Shown: positions 45,124 through 55,085, numbered from the stretch's first letter. The stretch: 64,000 nt of DNA from Burkholderia sp. WSM2232 (GCF_000472545.1 NZ_AWZV01000014.1:1-64000), one strand, 5' to 3'. The notes: a model not told the origin generated them from the letters alone. Translations and numbers: made by a program.

Positions 45124-47640
45124 ATGTTGACCGAACGGCTTTTCGCTCGATCGGCGCGCTCCGCTGGTTCGCCGGCGGATTCGTCGCCGTCCTCCCGCTG
45201 GCACCATGGGCCATGGTGGTCCAATTCCTATTTGCTGACGCCGCTCCTGTCGATCCTCGTGTTTCTGGTCGTCATGAGCCTGATCTTGTGGAGTTTGAAC
45301 CGGCGCGAGCAGCAACAGCAGGAAGACACGCTTTATCGCAACGTCGCGTGGGCGCAGCAGCAAATCCGCCTTTCCATGACGGGCGCGCAGGAGCAGATTC
45401 AGGCGCTCGCGCGCGATCTCGCCGCCGGCCACGCCGATCCGCATTCGTTCCAGGCGTCTACCACGGACGTCATGCAGGGGCATCCCGAAATCCTCTACAT
45501 GAACTGGTACACGAGCCAGCAGCAGCCGCGCTGGCCCAATACGGCGCTGCCCGTGTTCGGGCAGCGGCTTGCCAAGCCCAACGACACGCAAATGGACGAA
45601 GCGGTGAAAGCCGCCTTCGCCGAGGCGCGCAGCACGCGCCGCCAGGTGTATTCGCCGCTCATTTATGACGACGTCGGCAACGGCTACATCACGTTGCAGA
45701 CACCGGTTTTCCGCGACCGCGAATTTCTTGGCTCGATTGCCGCGGTATTTTCGGTGGAAGGCATTCTCAAGCACGACATTCCGACTGAGCTGTCGGCCAA
45801 GTACAAGATCTCGATCATCGACGCGAACAATCGCGAGCTGACCACCACGTCCACGCGCCCGCGCCTGCCGCGCGACATGTTCTACGACCTGCCGCTCGAC
45901 CCTCCGGGCCAGGGCGTCTCGGTGCGCGTCTATGCGTTCCCCCAGATGACCAACTTCACCAACAACACGCTGGTGTGGCTGGTGGCGGGTCTGTCGTGCT
46001 TCGTCCTGTGGAGTCTGTGGAGTCTGTGGAAGCACACGCGCCAGCGTTTCGAGGCGCAGCAGGCGCTGTATGCGGAAGCATTCTTCCGTCGCGCAATGGA
46101 AAACTCCGTGCTGATCGGCATGCGCGTGCTGGATATGCACGGGCGCATCACGCACGTGAATCCGGCGTTCTGCCGCATGACCGGCTGGGACGAAAGCGAT
46201 CTGGTCGGCAAGACCGCGCCGTTCGCCTACTGGCCGCGCGACTCGTATCCGGAAATGCAGCGCCAGCTCGACATGACGCTGCGCGGCAAGGCGCCCTCCT
46301 CCGGTTTCGAATTGCGGGTGCGACGCAAGGACGGCTCGATGTTCCATGCGCGTCTCTACGTGTCGCCGCTGATCGACAGCTCGGGCCGCCAGACCGGCTG
46401 GATGTCGTCGATGACGGACATCACGGAGCCGAAACGCGCGCGCGAGGAACTGGCCGCCGCGCACGAGCGCTTCACCACCGTGCTGGAGAGTCTGGACGCC
46501 GCGGTGTCTGTGCTCGCCGCCGACGAAGCCGAACTGCTGTTCGCCAACCGCTATTACCGGCATCTGTTCGGCATTCGGCCGGACGGTCATCTGGAACTGG
46601 CGGGCGGCGGGTTCGACAGCGCGCAGGCGTCGTCGGATTCCATCGACATGGTCGACACATACGCCGGGCTGCCCGCCGCCGCGCTGACGGAGAGCACGGC
46701 CGACGCGCAGGAAGTCTATGTAGAGAGCATCCAGAAGTGGTTCGAAGTGCGCCGTCAGTACATTCAGTGGGTGGACGGTCACCTCGCGCAGATGCAGATC
46801 GCAACGGACATCACCACTCGCAAGCAGGCGCAGGAACTGTCGCGTCAGCAGGATGAAAAGCTGCAATTCACCAGCCGCCTGATGACGATGGGCGAAATGG
46901 CCTCGTCGCTCGCGCACGAGCTGAATCAGCCGCTCGCCGCGATCAACAACTATTGCTCCGGAACCGTCGCACTGGTTAAATCGGGTCGGACAACGCCTGA
47001 CAATCTGCTGCCCGTGCTCGAAAAAACCGCCCAGCAGGCGGTGCGCGCGGGCATGATCATCAAGCGCATTCGCGAATTCGTGAAACGCAGTGAGCCGAAG
47101 CGTCAGGCCACACGCGTATCGGACATCGTCGCGGACGCCGTGGGGCTCGCCGAAATCGAAGCGCGCAAGCGGCGCATTCGCATCGTCACCGACATGCGCT
47201 CGCGGCTGCCGGTGATTTATGTCGATCCGGTGCTGATCGAGCAGGTGCTGGTCAACCTGTTGAAGAATGCCGCCGAGGCCATGGCCGAAGCGCGGCCGCA
47301 CGCGGTGGATCCGGTGATCCGCGTGGTCGTGCGGCTGGAGAGCGGCTTTGTGTGCATCAGCGTCGTCGACCAGGGGCCGGGCGTCGACGAAGCAACGGCC
47401 GAGCGGCTGTTCGAACCGTTTTACAGCACCAAGTCCGACGGCATGGGCATGGGGCTGAACATTTGCCGTTCGATTATCGAATCGCACCGCGGCCGTCTGT
47501 GGGTGGTCAACAACGTCGAGTCCGACGGCCACATCACAGGCGCCACGTTCCACTGCAGTCTGCCTATTGGAGAGCCTGACGGCCCGAGCAACGGCGGGTC
47601 CGAGGCACCGACACCACAAACCGTTACGGGAGAGCTATGA
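45124..47640 (+). CDS. PAS-domain sensor histidine kinase (FixL/DctS-like)
   Basis: An 838-residue membrane sensor kinase. Two membrane segments (about residues 38-60 and 278-298) enclose a periplasmic sensing domain of about 215 residues. Two PAS domains follow (about 325-445 and 450-565), then the phospho-acceptor His in LAHELNQPLAA (about residue 598) and a HATPase domain with N-box LVNLLKNAAEAM and MGMGLNICRS. The start is ATG 45124 or 45115; TACAAT at 45111-45116 makes 45124 a likely leaderless start. The cognate regulator overlaps by 4 bp. The signal is unknown. Confidence 0.92.
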   Translation: MLTERLFARSARSAGSPADSSPSSRWHHGPWWSNSYLLTPLLSILVFLVVMSLILWSLNRREQQQQEDTLYRNVAWAQQQIRLSMTGAQEQIQALARDLAAGHADPHSFQASTTDVMQGHPEILYMNWYTSQQQPRWPNTALPVFGQRLAKPNDTQMDEAVKAAFAEARSTRRQVYSPLIYDDVGNGYITLQTPVFRDREFLGSIAAVFSVEGILKHDIPTELSAKYKISIIDANNRELTTTSTRPRLPRDMFYDLPLDPPGQGVSVRVYAFPQMTNFTNNTLVWLVAGLSCFVLWSLWSLWKHTRQRFEAQQALYAEAFFRRAMENSVLIGMRVLDMHGRITHVNPAFCRMTGWDESDLVGKTAPFAYWPRDSYPEMQRQLDMTLRGKAPSSGFELRVRRKDGSMFHARLYVSPLIDSSGRQTGWMSSMTDITEPKRAREELAAAHERFTTVLESLDAAVSVLAADEAELLFANRYYRHLFGIRPDGHLELAGGGFDSAQASSDSIDMVDTYAGLPAAALTESTADAQEVYVESIQKWFEVRRQYIQWVDGHLAQMQIATDITTRKQAQELSRQQDEKLQFTSRLMTMGEMASSLAHELNQPLAAINNYCSGTVALVKSGRTTPDNLLPVLEKTAQQAVRAGMIIKRIREFVKRSEPKRQATRVSDIVADAVGLAEIEARKRRIRIVTDMRSRLPVIYVDPVLIEQVLVNLLKNAAEAMAEARPHAVDPVIRVVVRLESGFVCISVVDQGPGVDEATAERLFEPFYSTKSDGMGMGLNICRSIIESHRGRLWVVNNVESDGHITGATFHCSLPIGEPDGPSNGGSEAPTPQTVTGEL

Positions 47641-48281
47641 ACAGCCCAGTCACCACACAGGAAACTGTCTTTGTCGTCGACGACGACGAGGCCGTGCGAG
47701 ATTCGCTGCGCTGGCTGCTGGAGGCGAACGGCTACCGCGTGCAGTGCTTCTCCAGCGCCGAGCAGTTTATCGACGCGTGGCAGCCGCACCAGCATCCGGG
47801 CCAGATCGCCTGCCTGATTCTCGATGTGCGGATGTCCGGCATGAGCGGACTGGAACTGCAGGAACGCCTGATCGCGGACAATGCGTCGCTGCCGATCATC
47901 TTCGTGACGGGTCATGGCGACGTGCCGATGGCCGTGTCCACGATGAAAAAAGGCGCGATGGACTTCATCGAAAAACCGTTCGACGAAGCCGAACTGCGCA
48001 AGCTCGTGGAGCGCATGCTCGACAAGGCGCGCAGCGAAAGCACCAGCGTGCAGCAGCAGCGCGCGGCCGCCGAGCGCCTTGGCAAGCTCACCGCGCGCGA
48101 GCATCAGGTGCTCGAGCGCATCATTGCAGGCCGCCTGAACAAGCAGATCGCCGACGACCTCGGCATCAGCATCAAGACGGTGGAAGCGCACCGCGCCAAC
48201 ATCATGGAAAAGCTCAACGTCAACACGGTCGCCGACCTGCTGCGACTCGCGTTGTCCAACAAGCCGCAACCGGCGCAATAA
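47637..48281 (+). CDS. FixJ/LuxR-type response regulator
   Basis: A 214-residue response regulator. The receiver domain (about residues 8-125) has the acidic pair in VVDDDEA and the phospho-accepting Asp in CLILDVRMSGMSG. The LuxR-type helix-turn-helix (about 145-205) has LTAREHQVLERII and ISIKTVEAHRANIMEKL. Its start overlaps the kinase stop (ATGA), so the two are translated together. The divergent PDH operon is a candidate target. Confidence 0.94.
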   Translation: MNSPVTTQETVFVVDDDEAVRDSLRWLLEANGYRVQCFSSAEQFIDAWQPHQHPGQIACLILDVRMSGMSGLELQERLIADNASLPIIFVTGHGDVPMAVSTMKKGAMDFIEKPFDEAELRKLVERMLDKARSESTSVQQQRAAAERLGKLTAREHQVLERIIAGRLNKQIADDLGISIKTVEAHRANIMEKLNVNTVADLLRLALSNKPQPAQ

Positions 48282-48618
48282 GGCGACGGCGGCGCGCGCG
48301 GCATTCGCCGCGGCGCGCCGCGCACTTCCGGCCGGACTGCCCTGTCCGGCGTCTCACCGGGTTCTCGTCCGGACCTTCCCGTTCTTCGCGCCCCGCGCAG
48401 CGGCGCCTTGCACCCGCGCCTTGCATCTGCGCATTGCATCCGTCAGCGGACGTCGTGGGCCTCGCCGCTCGCGCCGGTATAATGACGGACTCCGCAGCGA
48501 CGCCTACCGCCAATTGGCGTCGCGCGCTTTTCATGTGCCGACCGGTTGCTGCTGAAAAACGCCATCGTCCACGGCACGCACGCTGCCCCGCTTACCACAC
48601 TGTCCCTCTCGACCGACC
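48282..48618 (+). promoter_or_regulatory. folD upstream region with -10 and 5' leader hairpin
   Basis: This 337-bp gap holds TATAAT at 48478-48483 and, just beyond, an inverted repeat GCGACGCC/GGCGTCGC (48497-48504 and 48516-48523) followed by GCGCTTTT. If transcription starts near 48490 the hairpin is in the 5' leader of folD, about 95 bp before the ATG. I see no gene here. Confidence 0.5.
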
Positions 48619-49479
48619 ATGACTGCCAAATTGATCGACGGCCTAGCCCTCTCGAAGACACTGCGCGCCGACGTCGCCGCGCGCGCCGCCGCCCTCACCG
48701 CCCGCGGCCATCAGCCGGGCCTCGCCGTCGTGCTGGTCGGCGACAATCCGGCCAGCGAAGTCTACGTGCGCAACAAGGTGAAGGCGTGTCACGACAACGG
48801 TCTTGGTTCGTCACTCGACCGTTATCCGGCGGACCTGTCGGAAGCGGAATTGCTCGAGCGTATCTATGAACTGAATCGCGACCCGCTCATTCACGGCATT
48901 CTCGTGCAACTGCCGCTGCCGCCGCATATCGACAGCCACAAGGTAATCGAGGCAATCGCGCCGGAAAAGGACGTGGACGGTTTTCACGTTGCCAACGCCG
49001 GCGCGCTGCTCACGGGCCAGCCGCTGTTCCGCCCGTGCACACCGTATGGCGTAGTGAAAATGCTCGCGGCTTATGACATTCCTCTGCAAGGCGCGAACGC
49101 GGTGGTGATCGGCCGCTCGAACATCGTCGGCAAGCCGATGGCGTTGCTGCTGCTCGAAGCCGGCGCGACGGTCACTATCTGCCACAGCAAGACCCGCGAT
49201 CTGGCCGCGCATACGCGCAACGCCGACATCGTGGTCGCGGCCACCGGCCTGCGCAACATTCTCACCGCCGACATGGTGAAGCCTGGCGCCGCGGTGATCG
49301 ACGTGGGCATGAATCGCGACGAAGCAGGCAAGCTGTGCGGCGACGTGGATTTCGCGGGCGTGAAGGACGTGGCCGGCTACATCACGCCGGTGCCGGGCGG
49401 CGTCGGTCCAATGACCATCACGATGCTGCTGGTGAACACGATCGAAGCCGCCGAGCGCGAAGCGGCGAAAAACGGCTGA
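48619..49479 (+). CDS. folD: bifunctional methylenetetrahydrofolate dehydrogenase/cyclohydrolase
   Basis: A 286-residue FolD, interconverting 5,10-methylene-, methenyl- and 10-formyl-tetrahydrofolate with NADP. The catalytic Lys is in [13 protein letters not shown]. The signature PEKDVDGFH precedes the NADP-binding [15 protein letters not shown], and [13 protein letters not shown] closes the family pattern. Length is normal. It stands as a single gene after the two-component pair. Confidence 0.97.
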   Translation: MTAKLIDGLALSKTLRADVAARAAALTARGHQPGLAVVLVGDNPASEVYVRNKVKACHDNGLGSSLDRYPADLSEAELLERIYELNRDPLIHGILVQLPLPPHIDSHKVIEAIAPEKDVDGFHVANAGALLTGQPLFRPCTPYGVVKMLAAYDIPLQGANAVVIGRSNIVGKPMALLLLEAGATVTICHSKTRDLAAHTRNADIVVAATGLRNILTADMVKPGAAVIDVGMNRDEAGKLCGDVDFAGVKDVAGYITPVPGGVGPMTITMLLVNTIEAAEREAAKNG

Positions 49480-49585
49480 TGCGAAAAAGGAAAGCGCTGG
49501 GCACCTGCTAGCCCCGCGCTTTCAACTCGCTACGCAACCTGCTTGGCACGCTCCTGCCCGATTTACTGCGCGATCAGCTTCAGCG

Positions 49586-49622
49586 CTTTTCCGCCTTTCC
49601 CGCCTTTCCCGCCTTTCCCGCC
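49586..49622. repeat. 9-bp tandem repeat (CGCCTTTCC type)
   Basis: About four copies of a 9-bp unit CGCCTTTCC lie in the 257-bp gap between folD and the acyltransferase gene. No coding function is seen. It resembles the 9-bp repeat at about 53480. Confidence 0.85.
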
Positions 49623-49736
49623 GCATACGGATCATCGCGGACTCGCACAAACCTGAACTCGTCGCTCACCTCTGCGTCCGTCGCGCGCTCCTCGTCTCAC
49701 CCTCGTCACCGTCCGAGCTGGGCGCTCGCTGCCTCT

Positions 49737-50891
49737 TCAGCGGACGGTTTGCCCCGCGCCCCGCTCTGCCACGGGTGGCGCTTCGGCCAGCACCGTTCGC
49801 CGACGTGCAAGACGCCCACGGCACCACGTGAGCACCGGCCGCTCGACGCAATGCCACGAGAGCGCCGCGCACAGCAGGATCACCGGCGCGGCGATCAGCA
49901 CAGCCGTCACATGGTTCAACTGCGGCGCGAGACTGGCCACGCATTGCTGCACCATGAAGCCATACAGGTAGATGCCATACGAGTAATCATGGCGCGGCAC
50001 GAACCGCCGCATGAGCGGCGTCGTCCCCACCCACAGCACGGCGTACACGAATGCCAGGTAGAACAGCGGTTGCGCACCCGCCGTATCACGGAACACCAGG
50101 AACACCATCGTGAAAGCGAGCGCCGCCAGACCGTTGATACTGATGCGCTCGCGCAAGCCATACAGCAGCATGCCGAGCATGAAGAACGGCTCCGGCCAGA
50201 ACGAGTAGCCGCCGGGTGTTTCGCTGAAATCGCGCAAACCGATCTGCACAAGCGGCAGCGAATGCGGCGTCAGATGCGGCGGCAAATGCACACGCAATAC
50301 GAAAGCGGCAATGCCGAGCGCCGCCGCCAGCACCGTGCCGCGCGGGCTCGACAGAAGCCCGAGCATGCCGGTCACGAGCACGATCAGATAACAGCGCACT
50401 TCGATCGGCAGCGTCCACAGCGGCCCGCACACCGAGACGGGAAAGCGGTTGTGCTCGAACACGCCCGGCAGCGCCCAGCCGGTTTTCATCACGATGGTGG
50501 AGAAGTTGTCCAGGTTCAACCAAGTCATGCCGGAACCGAAATACTCGCGCAGCGGCAGCGTCGTGAACAGCGGCCCGACGACGAACACCGTCACCAGCGA
50601 GCCGAGCGCCACTGCCGGCCACAGGCGTGCGATGCGCAGCACCGCAAAGCGCGGCACCGAGCGTTGACGGTCGAAGCTCGCGGTCACCAGCATGCCGCTC
50701 AACAGAAAGAATGCATACACGCCGAGCGCGCCGAAACCGTCGAAACCGAGCGCGTTCTCAACCCAGTCGCTCGTGCCATCCGGCGCCTGCAGCAGGTACG
50801 AATGGCCATATACGACGGACACGGCGGCCACGAGCCGCACGAGGTCGAAGTTGTTGCCGTTGCGCGATAGAGCGTGCGAAAGCGGATGCAT
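49737..50891 (-). CDS. acyltransferase family 3 membrane protein (OafA/YrhL-like)
   Basis: A 384-residue multi-pass membrane protein of the acyltransferase 3 family, which O-acylates sugars of polysaccharides, LPS or other glycans. The N-terminal pattern FDLVRLVAAVSVVYGHSYLL carries the catalytic His region. About ten hydrophobic segments follow. An AGAGG ribosome-binding site precedes the ATG at 50891. The C-terminus is Arg/Ala-rich and cytoplasmic in character. No glycan genes lie nearby, so the acceptor is unknown. Confidence 0.88.
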   Translation of the reverse strand: MHPLSHALSRNGNNFDLVRLVAAVSVVYGHSYLLQAPDGTSDWVENALGFDGFGALGVYAFFLLSGMLVTASFDRQRSVPRFAVLRIARLWPAVALGSLVTVFVVGPLFTTLPLREYFGSGMTWLNLDNFSTIVMKTGWALPGVFEHNRFPVSVCGPLWTLPIEVRCYLIVLVTGMLGLLSSPRGTVLAAALGIAAFVLRVHLPPHLTPHSLPLVQIGLRDFSETPGGYSFWPEPFFMLGMLLYGLRERISINGLAALAFTMVFLVFRDTAGAQPLFYLAFVYAVLWVGTTPLMRRFVPRHDYSYGIYLYGFMVQQCVASLAPQLNHVTAVLIAAPVILLCAALSWHCVERPVLTWCRGRLARRRTVLAEAPPVAERGAGQTVR

Positions 50892-51185
50892 CTATACCTC
50901 TGGCAGGAAAGCGTCGCAACGCGTCGCTGCAGTTGCTGTGCGTTTCACCCGGTAATCGGGCGAGAGACACGTCAGCATGCGGCGCGGCACCATTTCGCAC
51001 CGTTCGCTTTCGCACAAAAGCGCCGCGGGCCGCCACATCTGGTAATTTGTATGCCGACGATTGGAATCGGCCTGGCCGCCCCAATAATGTCCATGTCAGG
51101 TGCCCGATGGCGCTGCCGCGCGCGCCGCGCCGCGCACCGGTTAAAGTACCGAATACCCGTTCACCCGCGTCAGACAGGAAGCCTC

Positions 51186-53303
51186 ATGTCCACTACCGTC
51201 TCGAATCACGACAATCCGCTCCTCGATTTCTCCGACCTGCCGCGCTTTGGCGAAATCCGCCCCGAACACGTCACGCCCGCGCTCGACGTGCTGCTCGCCG
51301 ATGCGGCGGCCGCCGTCGAGCGCGCGGCCGCGCCCATCACGCCTGCTTCGTGGACCGATGTGGTCGAGCCCGTCGAGCGCGCCACCGAACCGCTGTCGCG
51401 CGCGTGGAGCATTGTCGGCCATCTGAACGCGGTCGCGGACACGCCCGAACTGCGTGCCGTGTATGGCGAAAACCTGCCGCGTGTCACCGAGTTCTGGTCG
51501 AGCGTCGGACAGAATCTCGCGTTGTATGAGAAGTACAAGGCGCTGAATGCGAGTGACGAATTCGCTTCGCTCACGAGCGAGCGCAAAAAGATTCTCGCCA
51601 ATGCGCTGCGCGATTTCCGCCTGTCCGGTGCTGAACTGCCTGAAGACCAGAAGCCGCGTTTTGCCGAATTGCAGGAACGCCAGGCGGCGTTGTCCAAAGC
51701 GTTTTCGGATCACGTGCTGGATGCGACCAATGCTTATGCATATTTCGTCGAAGCCCGCAACGGCGCGGAGCAGGCCGAACTGGCAGGCCTCCCCGAAGAC
51801 GTGATTGAAGCCGCGAAAGAAGCGGCCGAACGCGAAGGCAAGACCGGCTACAAATTCACGCTGCATTTCCCGTCGTATTTTCCGGTCATGCAGTACTCGG
51901 AGAACCGTCCGATGCGCGAGGCGATGTACCGTGCGTATGTGACGCGTGCGTCCGAACTTGGTCCGCAATACGGCAACGGCAAGCCCGAATGGGACAACAC
52001 GTCCGTGCTCGCAGAACAGTTGAAGCTGCGCGCGGAAGAAGCGCATATGCTCGGCTACAGGAACTTCGCCGAAGTCTCGCTCGCGCCGAAAATGGCCGAG
52101 TCGCCGGAACAGGTCATGGCTTTCCTCGAAGACCTCGCCACGCGCGCACGCCCCCATGCGGAGCAGGACTGGAAAGAGTTGCGCGAATTCGCAGCGGGCG
52201 AGCTCGGTCTTGCCGACCTGCAACCCTGGGACATGACGTTTGCCGCCGAACGCCTGCGTCAGAAGCGTTATTCGTTTTCCGAAAACGAAGTCAAGCAGTA
52301 CTTCCCGGAAGACGCGGTATTCAAAGGCCTTTTCAAGGTGACCGAGACGCTTTTCGGCGTGCGCATTCGCCGCGACGAAGCGGCAGTCTGGCATCCGGAC
52401 GTGCGCTTTTTCCGCGTCGAGAATCAGGACGGCGGCCTCGTCGCGCAGTTCTATCTCGACCTGTACGCACGAGAAGGCAAGCGCGGCGGCGCGTGGATGG
52501 ACGACGCGCGCGGCCGTCACAAGCATACGCACGGCGGCGTGCAAACGCCGGTTGCGTATATCACCTGCAACTTCTCGGCGCCGGTCGGCGGCAAGCCCGC
52601 CTGCTTTACGCACGACGAAGTGATCACCCTCTTCCACGAATTCGGCCATGGGCTGCATCACATGCTCACGCGTGTCGACGAGCTCGGCGTGTCGGGCATC
52701 AACGGTGTCGAGTGGGACGCCGTTGAACTGCCGTCGCAATTCATGGAGAATTTCTGCTGGGAGTGGGACGTGCTCTCCGACATGACGTCGCACGTGGAAA
52801 CCGCAAAGCCGCTGCCGCGCGAACTGTTCGACAAGATGCTCGCCGCGAAGAATTTCCAGAGCGGACTCGGCACGTTGCGGCAGATCGTGTTCTCGATGTT
52901 CGACATGCAATTGCATACCGGCTTCGACGCGAGCGGCGCGAAGAACGCGACCCAACTTGCGAGCGAGATCAACGAGCGCTTTCACGTCGTGCCACAAGCG
53001 CCCTTCTCGCGTTGGCCCAATACGTTCAGCCATATTTTCGCGGGCGGTTATGCGGCGGGCTACTACAGCTACAAGTGGGCCGAGGTGCTGTCCGCCGACG
53101 CCTATGCGGCATTCGAAGAAGCGGCGCAGTCAGCAAGCGGCAGCGTACTCGACCAGACGACCGGCATGCGCTATCGCAAGGAGATTCTGGAAGTGGGCGG
53201 CAGCCGCCCGGCAATGGAATCGTTCAAGGCGTTCCGTGGACGCGAGCCGAACATCGACGCGTTGCTGCGCCATAACGGCATGGCGCCCGGTGCGACGCAT
53301 TGA
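51186..53303 (+). CDS. prlC: oligopeptidase A (M3 family)
   Basis: A 705-residue zinc metallopeptidase of the M3A family, which degrades short peptides in the cytoplasm. The zinc motif HEFGH is in TLFHEFGHGLHHM, and the third ligand is in SQFMENFCWE downstream. I chose the ATG at 51186, preceded by CAGGAAG; the frame is open back to 50874 but overlaps the divergent acyltransferase start. Length and motifs match OpdA/PrlC. Confidence 0.95.
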   Translation: MSTTVSNHDNPLLDFSDLPRFGEIRPEHVTPALDVLLADAAAAVERAAAPITPASWTDVVEPVERATEPLSRAWSIVGHLNAVADTPELRAVYGENLPRVTEFWSSVGQNLALYEKYKALNASDEFASLTSERKKILANALRDFRLSGAELPEDQKPRFAELQERQAALSKAFSDHVLDATNAYAYFVEARNGAEQAELAGLPEDVIEAAKEAAEREGKTGYKFTLHFPSYFPVMQYSENRPMREAMYRAYVTRASELGPQYGNGKPEWDNTSVLAEQLKLRAEEAHMLGYRNFAEVSLAPKMAESPEQVMAFLEDLATRARPHAEQDWKELREFAAGELGLADLQPWDMTFAAERLRQKRYSFSENEVKQYFPEDAVFKGLFKVTETLFGVRIRRDEAAVWHPDVRFFRVENQDGGLVAQFYLDLYAREGKRGGAWMDDARGRHKHTHGGVQTPVAYITCNFSAPVGGKPACFTHDEVITLFHEFGHGLHHMLTRVDELGVSGINGVEWDAVELPSQFMENFCWEWDVLSDMTSHVETAKPLPRELFDKMLAAKNFQSGLGTLRQIVFSMFDMQLHTGFDASGAKNATQLASEINERFHVVPQAPFSRWPNTFSHIFAGGYAAGYYSYKWAEVLSADAYAAFEEAAQSASGSVLDQTTGMRYRKEILEVGGSRPAMESFKAFRGREPNIDALLRHNGMAPGATH

Positions 53304-53370
53304 TCGGATGGCGTGAACTGCTGAGGTAAAGGGCGCGGCACGGGTTCTCGTGTGCCCGCGCCGCAAGGAG

Positions 53371-53408
53371 AAAGCCGGTGTTCCGCGCGAGCGGGCACCG
53401 GCTTTTTG
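53371..53408 (+). terminator. terminator downstream of prlC
   Basis: AAAGCCGGTG and CACCGGCTTTTT arms enclose a 15-base loop about 70 bp after the prlC stop. Confidence 0.85.
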
Positions 53409-53459
53409 TTTGCCTGTGAGCTTTTGTGCGATCGTGCTTGTGCGCTTTGTCGGCTGCGT

Positions 53460-53556
53460 GCGCTTTATGCGCCGCGTCCGCTTTGTCCGCTTTGTCCGCT
53501 TTGTCCGCTTTGTCCGCTTTGTCCGCTTTGTCCGCTGCGCCCGCTTTGTCCGCTGC
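53460..53556. repeat. 9-bp tandem repeat (TTTGTCCGC type)
   Basis: Six to eight copies of the 9-bp unit TTTGTCCGC, the inner ones identical, with degenerate copies on both sides. The array fills most of the gap between prlC and the amidohydrolase gene. Minus-strand frames read a Lys-Ala-Asp or Arg-Thr-Lys polymer with no gene support. Confidence 0.92.
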
Positions 53557-53565
53557 GCGCGGCAC

Positions 53566-54858
53566 TCAATCGCGATGCAGCTTGAAATCAACCTCCGCAG
53601 GGCGCCCTTCCAGCGACAGCGCGGCGCGCGCCGCCGGTGCGCGGCTCACCACTTTGCCACGGCTAATCACGGCGAGACGCGCCGCGCGCAGGCGGATCGC
53701 CTCCACGGGGTCGCGCGCATCGAGCAGCACGAGATTCGCGGCGCAGCCGGGCGCAACGCCGTAGTCTTGCAGACCGAGAATGCGCGCGCCGTTTGCCGTC
53801 ACCGCATCGAAGCATGCGTGCATGCCTTCCACGCCCGTCATCTGCGCGACGTGCAAGCCCATGTGCGCGACCTCGAGCATGTCGCCTGAGCCGAGGCTAT
53901 ACCACGGGTCCATCACGCAATCGTGACCGAACGCGACGTTGATGCCCGCCGCCATCATCTCCGGCACGCGGGTCATGCCGCGTCGTTTCGGATAGGTGTC
54001 GCTGCGTCCCTGCAACGTGATGTTGATGAGCGGATTCGCGATGGCCGACACGCCCGATTCGCGCATCAGCGGTAACAGCTTGCTCACGTAGTAGTTGTCC
54101 ATGGAATGCATCGACGTGAGATGCGAACCCGTTACGCGCCCCTGCAAACCGAGACGCAACGTTTCGGCCGCGAGCGTTTCGATGTGACGCGAGAGCGGAT
54201 CGTCGGACTCGTCGCAATGCATGTCCACGCGCAAGCCCTGCTCCGCCGCGTACTCGCACAACATGCGCACTGATTGCGCGCCGTCGGCCATGGTGCGCTC
54301 GAAATGCGGAATGCCGCCGACCACGTCGACGCCCAATGCGATGGCGCGCTTCAGGTTCTCGAAAGCACCCGGACTGCGCAGTACGCCGTCTTGCGGAAAG
54401 GCCACGAGTTGCAAGTCAAGATACGGCGCGACGCGGCGCTTCACTTCGACGAGCGCCTCGACGGCGAGCAGGCGCGGATCGCATACATCGACGTGACTGC
54501 GGATCGCCAGCAGCCCGCGCGCCACCGCCCAATCGCAATACTGCAGCGCGCGTTCGATCAGCGCCTCCTGCGTGAGCTGCGGCTTCAATTCGCCCCACAA
54601 CGCAATGCCTTCAAGCAGCGTGCCCGACGCGTTCACGCGCGGCAGGCCATAGGACAGCGTGGCGTCCATATGGAAATGCGGATCGACGAAGGGCGGCGTG
54701 ACGAGCGAGCCCGCGGCGTCGATTTCCTCGCGCGCGACGGCGGCCAGTCGTGCCTCTACGGCGACGATGCGCCCTGCTTCGATGCCGATGTCTACCGCAT
54801 GCCTCGTTTGCCGCGCGAAGCGCGGCGGCAGCATCGCGCGGCGGATGATCAGGTCCAT
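53566..54858 (-). CDS. cytosine-deaminase-like amidohydrolase
   Basis: A 430-residue metal-dependent amidohydrolase. The first metal motif is DPHFHMDATLSYG near residue 59. MHCDESDDP gives a His and an acidic residue, and FGHDCVMDPWYSLGSGDML near 310 carries the catalytic Asp. These blocks closely follow bacterial CodA (cytosine deaminase). Related enzymes act on isoguanine, creatinine or triazines, so the substrate is likely but not certain. No cytosine permease (codB) is nearby. Confidence 0.85.
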   Translation of the reverse strand: MDLIIRRAMLPPRFARQTRHAVDIGIEAGRIVAVEARLAAVAREEIDAAGSLVTPPFVDPHFHMDATLSYGLPRVNASGTLLEGIALWGELKPQLTQEALIERALQYCDWAVARGLLAIRSHVDVCDPRLLAVEALVEVKRRVAPYLDLQLVAFPQDGVLRSPGAFENLKRAIALGVDVVGGIPHFERTMADGAQSVRMLCEYAAEQGLRVDMHCDESDDPLSRHIETLAAETLRLGLQGRVTGSHLTSMHSMDNYYVSKLLPLMRESGVSAIANPLINITLQGRSDTYPKRRGMTRVPEMMAAGINVAFGHDCVMDPWYSLGSGDMLEVAHMGLHVAQMTGVEGMHACFDAVTANGARILGLQDYGVAPGCAANLVLLDARDPVEAIRLRAARLAVISRGKVVSRAPAARAALSLEGRPAEVDFKLHRD

Positions 54859-55085
54859 ATCCCGCTCCTTGTTGTGGGCGTTGGCGTCGTGACTGATGAC
54901 GATTCTAGCGGCGTCAGAAAGGCGGCGCGGGGTTTTGTTGGGGATTCTGCGGCGCTACGTGCGGTATTGCCTGCACAGGCTGGACCTGGTGTTCCGTACC
55001 GGCGGGCACGACGAAATCCGTATCGGCAACGTGGGCGGCAGCGCGCCTATACTCGGCTCATTGTTACGGGTTCGGGTGTGCGCAG

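Noticed and set aside
44983..47619. Long open frame (878 codons) antisense to the sensor kinase
   Set aside because: It is the shadow of a gene with clear PAS, His-kinase and ATPase motifs on the plus strand.
53460..53556. Possible CRISPR or coding repeat (Lys-Ala-Asp polymer)
   Set aside because: The units are 9 bp and contiguous with no spacers, and no cas genes are near. The polymer frame lacks a start context.
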